The position numbers and the translations under genes are program-made. A DNA stretch of 64,000 nucleotides from Daphnia carinata. Lineage: Eukaryota; Arthropoda; Branchiopoda; Diplostraca; Daphniidae. The stretch lies in the NCBI RefSeq assembly GCF_022539665.2, contig NC_081338.1:2046001-2110000 (forward strand), given 5' to 3'. The notes beneath the pieces are model-generated. The model saw only the letters and a list, made by a program, of their open reading frames with translations, had not been told where the DNA came from and ran no database searches. This document shows positions 10,021 through 22,602 of the stretch, one piece after another; positions within the stretch are counted from its first letter, which is position 1; each line of letters opens with the position of its first letter.

Positions 10021-10498
10021 TCGTGATCGTAGAAGAAAAGCTCTTTTTTAATTCAGTTTTTCGTGTTTCGTCATCTTGTCCTCCTCAAGCCTGCCCCAAG
10101 AACATTTAGAAAATAGTGTAAGGAACGGCCAACCGTATCTCTAAATTACATTTGCCCACGCTTGCAATGCCCTTTTTTCCCTAAATACTCTTCTTCGCGC
10201 CAACAACATCATCTGCCGGTGGCTCTGGCCTTCAAACTTGTCACTTCTTCACATAGGTGTTACATTTACACGCAGAATATTTATTCCAACGTTGGGACAC
10301 TTAATCCTAAACGACCTTGCTTCTTCGTATAAATGGTGTACACACTTTTCTTTTTTCCAGATTGCCAGCATTCCATTTTTTAGTGCGCGCCAAAAAAATT
10401 CTAAAAATTATATTATCCTCCGCAGTCTACTTTTTGCCGCTGACAGTGTGCAAGCAGTCTGTTGCAGTATCTCACGTAGGAGAATAGCAATTGCTTAG
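10006..10498 (+). repeat. Scrambled duplicate of the 9238-9600 flank-plus-LTR segment
   Basis: It repeats the host flank (TTCTCTTGATCTCGTGATCG) and then the LTR start (TGTAAGGAACGGCC at 10122) through the TATAAATGG box. It is peppered with extra short insertions, for example CTAAAT twice and several 1-8-base additions, which neither the 9331 copy nor the 10679 copy has. It ends with the same GCAATTGCTTA as the third copy. Either a strongly rearranged duplicate or an assembly artefact. Confidence 0.7.
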
Positions 10499-10678
10499 AA
10501 TCGCTCAAGCAACTACGGACTTCTCAGCCCTGAACCTGGTTATGTTACAGACGTTTCTCCCATGGACCTCTGTCGTCTGCTGCGAAACCCACGTTCTCTT
10601 CAAAAAATTTAAAAAATGTCGCACCTTTGTTTGCCCGATCCAACATTGACCAAATATCTCTCTTTATAGACGGACAAG

Positions 10679-10975
10679 TACTCTTTACATTTCCCACGCT
10701 TGCAACCCTTTTTTCCCCTCTTCCGCCAACAGGTCATCTGCCGGTGGCTCTGGCCTTCAAACTTGTCACTTCTTCATATAGGTGTTACATTTACACGCAG
10801 AATATTTATTCCCGTTGGGACACTTAATCCTAAACGACCTTGCTTCTTCGTATAAATGGTGTACTTTTTTCCAGATTGCCAGCATTCCACTTTTAGTAAT
10901 TCTACCGTGCAGTCTACTTTTTACTGCCAAGCAGTCTGTTGCGTATCTCACGTGAGAATAGCAATTGCTTAAAGA
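10679..10975 (+). repeat. Third partial LTR copy
   Basis: Near-identical to 9350-9605 (GTACTCTTTACATTTCCCAC through TACTGCCAAGCAGTCT, including TATAAATGG). It then diverges to GTTGCGTATCTCACGTGAG, the ending also found in the scrambled copy. A gag-like frame starts about 100 bp downstream, so it may be the 5' LTR of a second related element. Confidence 0.7.
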
Positions 10976-11078
10976 GAGAGAGTCAGTCCTTTGCCCTAAT
11001 TTCCCTTCTTGTACAAAAGTAAGACGGACAAGATTTGTGATACTTTATTGAAACAAAAAAAGGGGGGTTTCGACGTGA

Positions 11079-11454
11079 ATGTCGACTGACGAGAGGGCAA
11101 TACAAGGAAGACTCACGAGAGTACAAAACTTAACAGCCCTGAAAAGACTGTTGGACCGTTTAAGACAACTTAAAGGTTACTTTGAAAACGGTGAAAACGT
11201 ACTGCTGCAGTCGAACTGCTTATGCCTCCAAGAAAACAAAAAAGAAGGGGAAAAACAAAAGAAGGTCGATCACAACGGGTAGCCCTCTACCTGGTCCTAC
11301 CCCCACCGATCAAATCGGTGACAGCGGGCCCTTGTTTGTCATTTCGACAAACAAAACAAAGTATAGCATGGAAAAAAAGAGCAAACTTCTAGATTTTAAA
11401 GGCGAAGAAGAAACGGAGGTCGACAAAATTGCTATTGAGCACTCCGACGAGTGA
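11079..11454 (+). pseudogene. Gag-like fragment of an LTR element
   Basis: The ATG at 11079 opens MSTDERAIQGRLTRVQNL and then a leucine/arginine-rich helix, typical in tone of LTR-element gag N-termini. The frame ends at 11282, while an overlapping frame (11182-11454) stays open, so a shift is likely. Its position 100 bp after the third LTR copy supports a gag remnant. Downstream it is replaced by minus-strand BEL sequence. No recognised domain. Confidence 0.35.
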
Positions 11455-12139
11455 CAAAGTTGGCTTTGCACAGCAACTGATGGTGAGTTGGGCTGTTGCA
11501 GCGGGAGCAGTGTCGCATGTGGGTGCAGCTGACCCCAACATGCTTCTGCTCCCCGACGAAATCCCCTCTTTTCCAGCACCGGAAGCACAGTGAGCGACGG
11601 GCGATCAATTTTGCCCGTTCAGTGGCCGTCATCTTGCTTACGAAGATCTCGCATCAATCGATGTTATGAGGCGGTGCGGATCCTGGGTGGTCAACAAAGC
11701 ACGGCACCGACGGGGTGAACCGCGGGGCAGTGACTGTTGGTGGCGAGAGAGTGGGCGTTGATGGCGGCGATTCTTGCTTCGGGCGATAGCGTGGGAAGCC
11801 AATTTTCATTAGTTCTTCACACAGCAACCTAATCTTCTTGTTTCGCGTAGAAACTATGTCACTTAAATTTTGTCGTACGGTGCTGGAATCTAATGGTCGA
11901 AAGGTCAAGAGATTCCAGGCTTCCCTTTCTTCGTCCTCGAAGCTGTGGATTGCGATTTTTAGCTGGGCCGACAACTCCTTTTTTCGATCTTCGATCTCCG
12001 TAACGTCTATGATTTTCATTTTACTTGTTCGATTGTTTAATTGTCGATGGGAAGAAACACTGGCACTTGGTTTGACACAACTTGTTCGGCACAAGTTCGA
12101 CACTACGAAATTTTGAGACACTTTGAGGTCGACTGGCAC
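11432..12139 (-). pseudogene. BEL gag remnant (N-terminal helix and zinc knuckle), internally deleted
   Basis: The N-terminal part (from about 12020 downward) begins MKIIDVTEIEDRKKELSAQL, a charged helix like BEL gag starts, and ends in a Pro-rich stretch (SPPSTPTLSPPTV). After a stop at 11654 the next frame (11632-11432) carries a BEL gag zinc-knuckle region: ARRSLCFRCWKRGDF, then a second Cys/His cluster ending in HHQLLCK. The whole middle of gag is absent. It lies downstream of a pol fragment on the same strand, the reverse of a normal element order, so it derives from another copy or a rearrangement. Confidence 0.6.
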
Positions 12140-12256
12140 TGATGACTGAGAATTTCACAATGTGGCAGACGACGCTCTAAAGAATAATTTTAATTACCCT
12201 TTGGTAATTACAAAAGTGTCTACTAGAGGGCGGTGCTTTACAAGTCACGTTAATTT

Positions 12257-14755
12257 TCAACTATTGTAATTGGATGGATTTTTTTCTTCTTTTTCTTCAT
12301 ATTTAAGCGAGTTTGGTAGAGAAGGCGTCTGACTAGTTTCAATTGTTATTTCATTTTGCGATAACAGCAGGCATAATCTAGTCACAGGACGGGTCAAGGT
12401 ATTTTTTGCACCGGAAATTTTTACTTTAGCTACACGTACTACATTGTCGGACGTGCTAGGTAAAATTTCGACTACCTTTCCTAATGGCCACTGCCCCCGA
12501 GGGTTTAATGGATCAACAACGAGTACAATGTCATTCACTTCGATGTTTTTGTGATTCTTGACCCATTTTTTCCTTTCAGTGAGGTACGGTAGACATTCGG
12601 TGATCCATCTTTTCCAGTAGTGGTTGACAATGAGTTGACTATGTAGAAACTGGCTTTTCGAGATGTCAGTGTTATTTAGATCGACATACGCCAGCGGGAT
12701 GTACGGCATTGGTCTGGCGTGCAGAAAATGGTTTGGAGTGAGAGGGTCTGGATCTTCGGGATTTACGCTGAGATGAGTCAGCGGTCGAGTATTTAGCAAT
12801 GCCCCGATTTCAGCCACAACAGTATTTAAGACTTGGTCACTCACGACACTGTTTCCGAGGGTCACTTTCATGGCTCTTTTGCAAGATTGCACGAGCCTCT
12901 CCCACACTCCCCCGAAGTGAGGTCCACTTGGCGGAGAAAAACGCCACTCGATGTGTCGACAAGTGAACTGTGTTTCCAGGTAGTCTTTGCTGTTGTTTAA
13001 TTCTTCGACTGCCTCGTTCATCTCCTTTTCTCCAGCTACAAAATTCGTTCCGTTGTCGCTATACACAACGACTGGCTTTCCCCGTATACTGGAGAATCGA
13101 GAGAAGGCCATTAAAAATGCCTCTGCACTGAGGCTAGCAGTCACTTCTAAATGCACTGCTCGGGTTGTTAGGCACGTAAAAAGGCAAATCCATCTCTTTT
13201 CGTGCCGGCGCCCTCTCCCTCCTACTTTGACAGTCAGTGGACCGAAATAGTCGACTCCTGTATGGGCGAATGGAGGCAAGAAAGGCGTTATGCGGTGGAT
13301 GGGTAGCTGAGCCATGAGTGGTGTGATTGGCTGTGCATCTCTCCGCTTGCAAGGAATACACTTGTTGAGTATGGACTTGATCACCCTTCGTCCAGAGGTT
13401 ATCCAATACATTGCTCGAAGTTCGCACAATAAGTGGTCGGCCTTCATATGGTAATTTCGAACGTGAGCGTCCCAGACTATTAGACTTGTGATACGTTCTT
13501 CTGGAGGTAAAATCACTGGATGTCTTGTTGCATAGTCCACAGGTGCTTGCCCAATTCGACCGCCCACCCGCATAAGGTGTTGTTTATCGATGAATGGTCG
13601 AAACTGTTTGAGTTTTGACCGGTTTGGCATTTCTTTTCCCCTTTCTAGGAACAACACATCTTCGGGGTATGCCATTTCTTGTGCACGTTGAATGCACATC
13701 GCCAAAGCTGCTTCAGTTTCGACTGGCGTCAGTTCTCCTGAAGTTAACTTTAATTTCTTCACTTTGGCACAACAGTTTAAAATGAAACGTAAACACCATG
13801 CAAGCACTCGTTCCAGGCGCACTTTGTCTGAATAATATTCTACACACTGGTCGATCACATTGTCACTTGGCTCCGTTTTCTTTTTGTAGACGTGAATGGC
13901 TTCGGGATCTTGATGGTCGTTGTGCTCGATCTGATCCCACTTTGGCCATGATGAAGGTTCCAACAACAGAAAGGCTGGCCCTTCGTGAAACTGCTGCAAT
14001 TCCTTGAGGTTGTCGGGATCCAATCCTCTGCTGCAAACGTCTGCTGGATTCATAACTCCTGGAACATGGCGCCATTGTCGACAGTCGGTGTTCATTAGGA
14101 TCTTTCCGATTCTGTTGCCCACAAACACTTCGTATTTGACATTGGCAGAATGGATCCATCTAAGAACTGTTTGAGAGTCGACGTGAAACGTGATTTGGCT
14201 CAGATCCAGGTTCATCTCACGGCAGATTATTATGGCCAGGTGTAAAGCTTCGACGGCTCCTTGAAGTTCGAGCCGAGGGATCGACAGCTGTTTTAACGGC
14301 GCGACGTGCGTTTTGGCCATGATGAAAGATACGCCAACCCTCTCGCTTGCGTAAGTTGTTCGCACATATGCGACTGCTCCAAAACCTAGTTGACTGGCGT
14401 CGGCAAAGATGTGAACTTGCTGGGTTGTTGGGCGCTCTTCCTTTACTAAGCATCGCGGAATTGTGATGCGTGCTAGATTCGGCAAGCTTTGACACCATTT
14501 TTGAAATTGGCATTTCAAAGGTTCGGGCAGCTCTTCATCCCAATCTAGTTTGGCTCGCCATACCTCTTGAATCAACATCTTCATGGTGAACACTATTGGG
14601 GCAACGAATCCAAGCGGATCGTATACTGTAGCCACCACACTTACGAGATTTCTTTTCGTAGGTGTAGCGTGCGACTGGACCCTTTCTCCCACTTTGAACG
14701 TGAACGCGTCGATTTCACTGTTCCAAAGAATCCCTAATGCTCGATCCATGGGCAG
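12257..14755 (-). pseudogene. BEL pol, 5'-truncated: end of RT, RNase H, integrase, C-terminal domain
   Basis: Open for 830 residues without a stop but missing gag, protease and the catalytic half of RT. The visible start, ALGILWNSEIDAF, is the middle of the Pao RT-RNase H connection (YDPLGFVAP). RNase H shows HIFADASQLGFGAVAY. Integrase has HAHVRNYHMKADHL ... CIPCKR, HTGVDYFGPL, YSDNGTNFV and FGGVWERLVQSC. The C-terminal domain (NDIVLVVDPLNPRGQW) is complete. At 14756 the coding joins directly to sequence ending TGCTTTACA, which looks like an LTR end, so the missing part was lost by deletion. Relatively young, as no nonsense change is present. Confidence 0.85.
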
Positions 14756-15520
14756 TGTAAAGCATTCTTTTAGTAATAAAAGGACGTCTTTACGTTATTT
14801 AAAGACAAGTTGTAATAAGAAAATGAACTCGGGAGGGCGTTACCACAATGCCGAATATATTTTATTCTAATAGGCCGAAGATAATAAATAAATTACACGG
14901 ATATAGAATATAAATGGGAAACGGAAATACAAAATGGAGTCAGGTGAGTCTGGTCTTACCGTCACCGCCGTGGCGAAGATGGAATAAAGATGTCAAACGT
15001 TGAAAGAGAAAAGATAAGACAGACGCAACTTGTCAGGCACACAAGAAGCGATGAAAGCACTCACAATAATTATTGAATGAAAACAAAATTGAACTCACTA
15101 TATTTGAAGAAATAGACAGCACTTGTAGCACTATGAATGAGAACTGGAACTTGAAATAACTGAAGGGCTGAAGAGAACCGTAGGAGTATAGAACTAACTT
15201 TTGGGAACAAAAAGGGCATCCTTTTATACGTTTTACAGGCTTAAGGGAACATAGCATTTCCGACAAAATGAGCTCCGGATGTCGTACGCAGGAACATTTC
15301 ATATTCACGGAAATGCATGGCGCGACTTCCTACTCATGCAGATTCATCCAATCGGAAATAAGTAGAGCACAAGGTACAATATAAAAATAGAATTCAACGA
15401 AAGGGCAACAACACTTGAATTATGATATCTATAAGAAATAAAGACAACGGATATAATATATAATCATATTAATAAAACAAACAATCAAAATAATTCAATA
15501 AAAATTGTATTTTATTGACA
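14756..15520 (-). repeat. Candidate LTR-derived sequence of the truncated minus-strand BEL
   Basis: Read on the minus strand, this stretch ends in TGCTTTACA right against the truncated pol. The matching TGTAAAGCA starts at 12236 just past the pol stop, as expected for the two outer ends of an LTR family. A TATAAAAGG box lies on the minus strand near 15222. I cannot pair the body with a second LTR, so the assignment is inference. Confidence 0.4.
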
Positions 15521-15710
15521 CAGTCTACTTTCAGTTGTCATCACAGCGAGTCTTCTTTTAAGTGCCATCTCTGTCAGACTGTCTCCGTAAGTCTCCTTTC
15601 GTCAATTATCAATTTGGTCTTTGTAAAATACTCGAACACAGTGCAACAATACAGTTCATCATCGCTATCCAATAATTATAAGTAAGGAACGGATTTTTTC
15701 GAACCTTACA
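15521..15710 (+). repeat. 3' LTR fragment of the 9331 element
   Basis: It repeats 9601-9790 (CAGTCTACTTTCAGTTGTCA through CGAACCTTACA) with about one mismatch, and is followed by the target duplication ATAG. The first 270 bases of the LTR are missing, replaced by the nested minus-strand sequence. Confidence 0.85.
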
Positions 15711-16578
15711 ATAGTCACCTTGGCAGTCTCAGCGTGTAATGTAAGAAGTTGTCAAGTTGGATGTCGAGTACAATCAGAGTACGAAAGTAGAAGGAAATGA
15801 GCGACCTTTCCCCCATAAGAAAACAAAGAAGCCAATTTTGACCCGAAGGTTAGCACAGCTGTAAGCCATTTTCATATTAGTTTGTTATGCCTGGCCAGTT
15901 TGGCTTTACCTTTTGTATATGCAAATCTCTGATGGATGCGCATTAATTTAATTGTTTTCTGGTGGTGGGGTGGTCCGATGGATAGGTCGAAATAGCCTAG
16001 TGTAAAGCTTAAACCATAGAAACGGGTCGGGACGTAAATTTACGATTTGGTTGAAAATTTTGTGGCGTGAAATGGGAACTCATCCGCTCTGTCCGCCTAT
16101 CCGTACAAGTCCAACTCGTTGTCTGGGCCAACAACAAATACAACATGAATTTGGCCCTTTACCAACATTTTTTTTTTCTGTTTTAGGTTGAAAGGGGAGA
16201 GCCTGAAAATCAGAGCAAAAATTACCATTGAAGCTGCTTGGCCCCAAAGCTGCGGAATACCGACTGCCATTCAACGTGTCGTTGACTCTGTGTGATTACA
16301 CGTTTGGCTTGGTCGTGATTATGCGTTGGATACCCAGCGGCTTATCCTGCAGCCGCAGCTGTAGACCATGCGAATTCCTTGTGACCACAGGCCATTGTCT
16401 TACATGTAATTTTTTATTTAAAGTTTACCAACACTGAAATCAACCAATTATTGAAAATATGCATTTGTCACGCTTGGGTTTATGGCGAAGAAATTTATTT
16501 TAATCAGAATTTTTTGTTTTTCTCATTAGGATGTTGGTGAAAAAGGACGCATGCCGATGATTTGAAACTTAGCAAAGC

Positions 16579-16815
16579 GATGGATGTCACCATTGAAAAT
16601 GTCAGTTGGGTCTATTCATGCCCAAAGGGTAGGTTAAACTGAATTCTATGCATAGTTGGCCTGGCCATTATTTTGCTAACGGATTGTTTGTTTATTTGAA
16701 AAAGATTGTTTAACGGGCCGCACCCTTTACCAAGACGAGGATCATCTTGAATAGCAGCTACAATTAGGTTCTGGCCCAAACGTTTTCGCGGGAGAATTGG
16801 AGACTACGACCTTAG
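16579..16815 (+). pseudogene. Possible two-exon coding fragment with an in-frame stop
   Basis: The ATG near 16579 reads MDVTIENVSWVYSCPK to a GTAGGT donor at about 16629. A 73-bp gap ends in AAAAAG, and in the matching phase the frame continues CLTGRTLYQDEDHLE, a TAG stop, then QLQLGSGPNVFAGELETT up to a GTGAGT donor at about 16815. Frame continuity across plausible splice sites suggests a real, decayed gene. I do not recognise the protein. Confidence 0.3.
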
Positions 16816-19800
16816 GTGAGTCTTATTTTTTCATTATCCCAAACGTTTTGTTTAGTGAAGTACTGGATTTTTATAAATCCAATGCCTTTAAAATATGAGA
16901 TTAGAAGTGATACCGTATGCTTTGAGGAATCTAATGAAGTCGACGTGAAAATGCCTTTCGCACGGTTTCGTTCAATTTCTCCAGTTGAACTTTCTCCCGA
17001 TTTTCACCCCTTGATGGTTTTCCTTCAGTTTTGCGATGAAACCGCAACAATCGTCCTTTTCTTTTCCAAGTTCCACATAAACGACAAGGGCTCTTAATTT
17101 ACTCATTCGCTGGTTTTCTTGCGTCAAACGATCAAAATCCAGCTTTGTCTTAGATGTACTCATCTACCCCGTATTTCGTTTGTTGATTGCCAGCTGCTTG
17201 TTGGCTCACGATAAAGGGTCACGAACTTGAGACGAATTTATCTGTACAAGCGTAAAATGTATTTGCGTTTCACGTTGTCAGCTCATTCAGGCGAGAAGTA
17301 GGCCATTTCTCAAACACGTTCTTTTATAAAAAAGAAAACGAATTCGTAGGGTGAGGGGAAGTTTGTTGCCCCCCTCAAAGTTCAGCGCATTTACCGTTGT
17401 CTTCACGTTCCTTTTATGTGGCCGCTGGAGCTCATTGCAAAATGTTTGCGAGACACTATTGGACAAAAAGCCTCGGGATTATTTATTCACATTGCTCTTT
17501 TGATGTGGCATCTTCTGCTGGCGAATCACGATGACGTAGTCACAAAACCTTTTTTTAAAAAATTGCCCGCGACGGTGTTGACCAGGTGAAAAGTCTTTGA
17601 GTGGGTATGAATGCGTCGAGGATGTGCTGGGTCTTTTGTGTGCGAAAATTACGTTATCTCAATGAATGCTCCAATAGATTACGGCAAGCAGTGTTCCGAG
17701 CAACCCTATATCCTATCATGTACCCCCATCTAGTGTCCCGATTCTACCTCCCCTTGTTAGATGGCAGACCGAAAGGTATGCGACGGGTCGTCTGCTGTCA
17801 ATCATGTAAGACAGTTAGTTACCTCGCCGTCTACCAAGTGGTCCTAAGAGGTGCTCCGCATATTGCTGGCTTCCCTTCGCGTAACCCCCTAAGTGAATTG
17901 TGCTGTACCCCAATTGTGCAGTAAATATACTTTTCCTGTATATCCATCGGATTATTTCATCTTCATCTTCCCCGCTATTCGCCCCATCATCCACTGCTTC
18001 TCACGGTCTGGGTCCGACGCCGGCAACATCCGTAACAGCAGCAAAACATTCAGGGATTGGTGACAGCTAAATTGTATGTGGAGGATAAATAACGACAGTA
18101 AATTGTAGAAGGCGGATCGGCGGACATTTTGTGAAACTAAACGCTTGATTTATGAACGGCAGCCACCACTTGGCTTTTTCCGGCAATGCTGTTATTGTGT
18201 TTAATATCGTGCGTGAGCGAATGCGTAATAATAACTAACAGCTTCTTTTCGATTGGATGTGTGGATGACCTACTGACCGTCGTTAAACTGGAGAAACCAT
18301 CCCAGTTTGATGGATGGCTGTCGCAAATGTATCGTAGTTGAGATAATTCATGCCTTGAAAAGTGTGAGCTTTCTGTATTTTTGCTAGTCGTAAAACGAAG
18401 ATTGTCCGTGTCATTGCGCATTCATCAATTTGATTTGGTTCTTTTGTCGATGTAGATATTAATTGTTAGCCAACAAATCCTGTAATTGCACACGTTTTTG
18501 CTGGCGGACAAAGTTGATTTGAAATGCGTAGAAACAATTGCAATTTTAAATTGTAAAATAATGGACTTTCTCTGCCATTGACGAGAGAAAATGCTACTGG
18601 AAGAAGCTTTTGTATTTTCATTGAAAATGATTGGCGAAAAATTGCGCGAAACGATCGTTCGTAGTAGGTAAAAGTTGCCACGTTGTTTGGGCCACAGTTT
18701 GCTATTGTCCGACACTAAAGAGAGCGTTTTTTTTCTCCCCTGTTATTGGCCTACTTTTCGTATTTTTTTTCGCCATTAGATAGTGAAACCTTTTAGAGAC
18801 CTTAAACAATTAAAATTGTCGGTTATGTGCTGGAATGCGATGATCCGCGACTTGTGTTCGACAAACGCAAGTTATTACTGTTGAAAGTAGGTGAAAATGA
18901 GGATAGAAATGTGATCGTACTATGTTTCTAGACAAGTCCCCGATAATGTGCTGGAACAACCTTCGTAGAATTCACCGTGAAACTGTGCTGGAAGGGATCG
19001 TGTAGCCTGCGTGACTTATGTCCACCAAAAAAAAAGTCTTGGTATATTTATTGGAAATAGTTTAAACTTCATGTCGACGTCATAATTTTGATTATAGAAG
19101 AGTCCCGATTTGAGTTTTTATTTTTGGACGTGGTTTGTTTAAAAAAAAAAAAATTACTTATGTGCAGCGATGAAAGAAAACACCGCGTGTTTTTATCGGT
19201 TCTTAACGCGATTTCGTACACACGAGAAAGCAGAAACGCACATTGTAGATAATAATTGAAATAGTCTGTTTTTGTTGTCGTAACATTTCCGTATTGTTTC
19301 GTACGTGAGCCAATCTAATCCATTCGCCACTCTCTAATGTATCGAGAACGCATTCCGATACGTAAAATGTAAACAATGTTTACAACAACGCGTTAAAAGA
19401 AGCCGCTCTTATTGTTGTACATTTTTACCGGCGAAATCTCACCTTTTTCTTTAGCCTTCAGATTGAAAACTGACCCACAAAAGTTTGAACTGCAATTCAC
19501 TTGGTTTTTTTCGACACAGTACTGATCCAAATGATGAGGAACTTCTCGGAGTTTCAGATCACAAAGCGACAGGGGCGTATTGAAATCAGGTTAAATCTAT
19601 CCGCAGTGCACTCGCTGGAACATTGCTAGTTGGAACGAAACGCTGCAAGGCAACATTCTTTTTTCGGCCGAGTCTTATTTCTTTTTTGAAAATTTTGATT
19701 GCAACCTACTGTTTGTAGCCAATGATGGATGAACTATGCGCTGGATTAAAACATGTTGCTTTCATTTTCTTTTGACCTACTGTCGTGAAGGCGGTTCACA

Positions 19801-19994
19801 CGCTGACCGATTCGTCATCGTGATGGATACACTACCGAATTAAAATTTGTATTAAAAAAAATGCCATCAACAACACCCTAGATATAAGTTCAGACGTTTG
19901 GATTGCTCATTTTTCGTTGCGGTGTGATTTATATAGAATTCATTTGCTTCTATAGTTGGATTGAGATTAATGGATGATTTTTTTTTTTTTTCAG

Positions 19995-20100
19995 AAGCAA
20001 CAAATGAGCTACAGGTCACGCGTTTATCTTCCATATTCGTGCCCTGCAAAAAAGACATGGCGACTACTCACGATGTGCGGAGAAAGTTCCGTGTATTTTG
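19995..20100 (+). other. Candidate internal exon
   Basis: A 106-bp open stretch bounded by a strong acceptor (a T-tract ending TTTTTCAG) and a GTAAGA donor. One frame is open throughout (ATNELQVTRLSSIFVP ... RRKFRVF). No partner exon or family identified. Confidence 0.25.
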
Positions 20101-22152
20101 GTAAGACACACCTTTATTTTACACGTTTCTTATCACAACCTTTCTCCTTTTTGGCACGAAAAAAAGAAAATAATTTTATTGAACATCCCGCTTTTACCAA
20201 TTTTGCTTATGAATGAACATTACGAAGTGTAACGATAGACGAGGCATTTGCATCTTGATAAGCGGCAGGCGTATTGAATGTGTTTCTATATTCGGTGACC
20301 TGTACATCGGAACAGTAAAATCTTTTCCTTGGAATTCGTGTCAAGAAGAGAAGGGCTCTGTTTTTTTCTTCGACATAGTGAATCGCTACATTACTTCCAG
20401 GACGCACGGGATAGGGAACATGGGCGTTTCAACGCAAACGTCTTCCTATTTGCCGGGCATTCATTTTGTTATGCCATCTACTTTTGACTACTTTCCCGAT
20501 TGTTGAATGTGATCTTCGCGATAGGGTTTCGCACGAAGCAAATTTAAACGAATAACATCGAGATATTTGAAATTGACATTCAAACAGCTGATGCCCGTTA
20601 ATCTGTTCTTTTTGCGGTAACATGAAATTAGAGTGAATGGGAACGTTTGGCTTCAAATCATTTTACGTCTTGTTCAGGCCAGTTTGCGATCACGTAATGA
20701 TAGTGTAACAAGCCGACCGTGAGAATTTTTTTTTATGATTTGCATAACTAGTTCATATGCGTGCGAAGCCAGTGTTTGCGTGCAAGGTAAACGGTGTTGT
20801 TTACCAAGTTCCACCACATATGATAAACCATGCCGTAGTTTGTTCGACATTTATTAAGTATCGTAAAAGCATTTGATGGCAATCGCTACGTAATTCTCCA
20901 ACATTTCTCGTTCTATTTAATAGTCTGCCCTTATCGACCCATTAAATGCAACGTGCTAATTGCTTTGGGAGGCACAGCCGTCTCCCTGTTGCCTCCATTG
21001 TTTTTTCACTTGGAAAAGCCAGTCAATTTCATACAGAACTTTATGAACCCCAAGACTTGCATGATTGGGGAAGATTTTTGTTCTAGAAACTATGACCAGC
21101 AAAGCATAAAGGTATCCATGGCTTTACAAACCCTCCTGTATGTGTCCTCTCTCCCTGTATGTGTTCGTCGCTTTGAAAAGGATAGGCCGCATTAGTTGGG
21201 ATGTAATTCATCTCATTCGATTTGGTCTTGACTTAAAGTTGAGACCACAGGGAATTCTAGATATACGTTGAATTCCATTTTCATCTTTATGTTGTGTTAT
21301 TATCCTGGGATATTGAAATCTGACCCTATTGTAGCGATAAAAATGTACCCTTGATTGATGTTTGATCTTGACAACAAGATTTTTATCTTGTTATAGAATA
21401 ATTTTTGATTGGTTTTCTTTCCACGTTCTTTTAACAGCACAAACGAAGAAAGTTTTTCTTCTGGTTCAAAACATCTATATGGCGGCATTGTTACAACAGG
21501 ATGTCATTAAAGCTGAAACACGAAACGCAAAATCAAATCCCGCTAGATCAATTTACGTTCTGTCAGTTGGTGTTGTTTTTCGATTCGTTATGAAAATGGC
21601 ACATCAATAGCGACCAAAAACGCCCTGCTCAAACGGTGGCTGTCTTGGGTAAGTTGGTACTTGTTTACACTTTTTAGTGGCTATTAACTTTAATCGACAA
21701 TAGTTTGGTATCGTGTAAACTAAAGTAGGGCAACAGCATTATCAAGTGTTCTTCATTTGAGTTATCAAAGCTGTCTCCAGGTTTTCTTATCAGAACATCC
21801 GTGTGTCATTGGATTTCCCACATATTTTTTAAAGCTCGAATTATAATTCCAGTTATTCCAATTATAATTGTAATTATTTCTAAACAGCTTCCAATATCAT
21901 GTCACAACAGCAAAAACCTAGCCAATCGCTAAAACATATTAGAATTTGATGGAATTTACGATAGAATGAATTAGAAACTTTATCAATGTTTAGTTTGCTT
22001 GCTTTTGGTTTTCATGTATTAATATTTCGGGTTTTGCTTCTTATATTTGGAGTTGGCTTTTAGTCTTCATTTTCTTTTTGTTAAAATTTTATTTCAGGAA
22101 TTTTTCCGTAAGATGACGCCGAGATGGCATACTTGAGAATCGCTCATCAGCC

Positions 22153-22399
22153 TGTTGCGGAAAATCTTAAAAACGAAACGCAAAACAACGAACACGTTGA
22201 AATCTCTCTATTTAGGCCTTGCCTAACGACGTTCGTTTCACAAAGCGTCTCGTCACACTCTGTCTGGCTCGTCACATCCAACTCCAAAACGAGGGGGTTA
22301 AAACTGGGGGTTAGGAAAACAGGGATACGACTAGCCCACGGCTAACAGGAAGACAAAACGCTCAAGGGCTAAGCGATAGCATTTCGACATTTTGCAACA
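22153..22399 (-). repeat. 3' LTR of the gypsy element
   Basis: 247 bp, TGTTGCGG...TTTTGCAACA. It differs from the other LTR by an A/G near 22240 and a T/A near 22305. Confidence 0.9.
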
Positions 22400-22602
22400 T
22401 TCGGCCCTTCCTGACAAAAAATAGATCTCCTGATCTAACACTAAACAGAGGAATTTGAGAAGAGAAAGAGCAGGTACGGAGACGAAAGAGACTGCAGAGG
22501 CCAACATATCAAGTTAGACTTGGTTGTCTGAGTGATAAAATTCGAGACAATCAGGGAGAGAACACAAACTAACAAATACGTCGAACGCAGGCGGCAAAAC
22601 AC

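Larger units (their letters stand above)
9331..15710 (+). mobile_element. Plus-strand LTR retrotransposon, broken by nested minus-strand BEL sequence
   Basis: The 5' LTR at 9331-9790 has TGTAAGG...CCTTACA ends. A PBS-like TTTGGTGACAGTGAACC follows immediately. The last 190 bases of the same LTR recur at 15521-15710 with about one difference. Both outer flanks carry ATAG (9327-9330 and 15711-15714), a 4-bp target duplication that ties the two ends together. Between them its own coding is reduced to gag-like scraps (9952 and 11079), and minus-strand BEL gag and pol (11432-14755) occupy most of the interior. Confidence 0.75.
15715..22116. other. Unassigned intergenic or intronic DNA
   Basis: No transposon coding, tRNA or conserved protein domain recognised, apart from two weak exon candidates annotated separately. 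Base composition is AT-rich with T-runs. A CTTCTCACGGTCTGGGTCCG...CCGTAACA stretch near 17990-18033 resembles an LTR end, but I could not find the matching start. Confidence 0.4.

Noticed and set aside
17601-17924. 107-codon ORF
   Set aside because: Cys-rich chance frame without family features or splice sites.
17600-18035. Possible solo LTR ending CCGTAACA
   Set aside because: No matching TGTTACGG start and no target duplication found.
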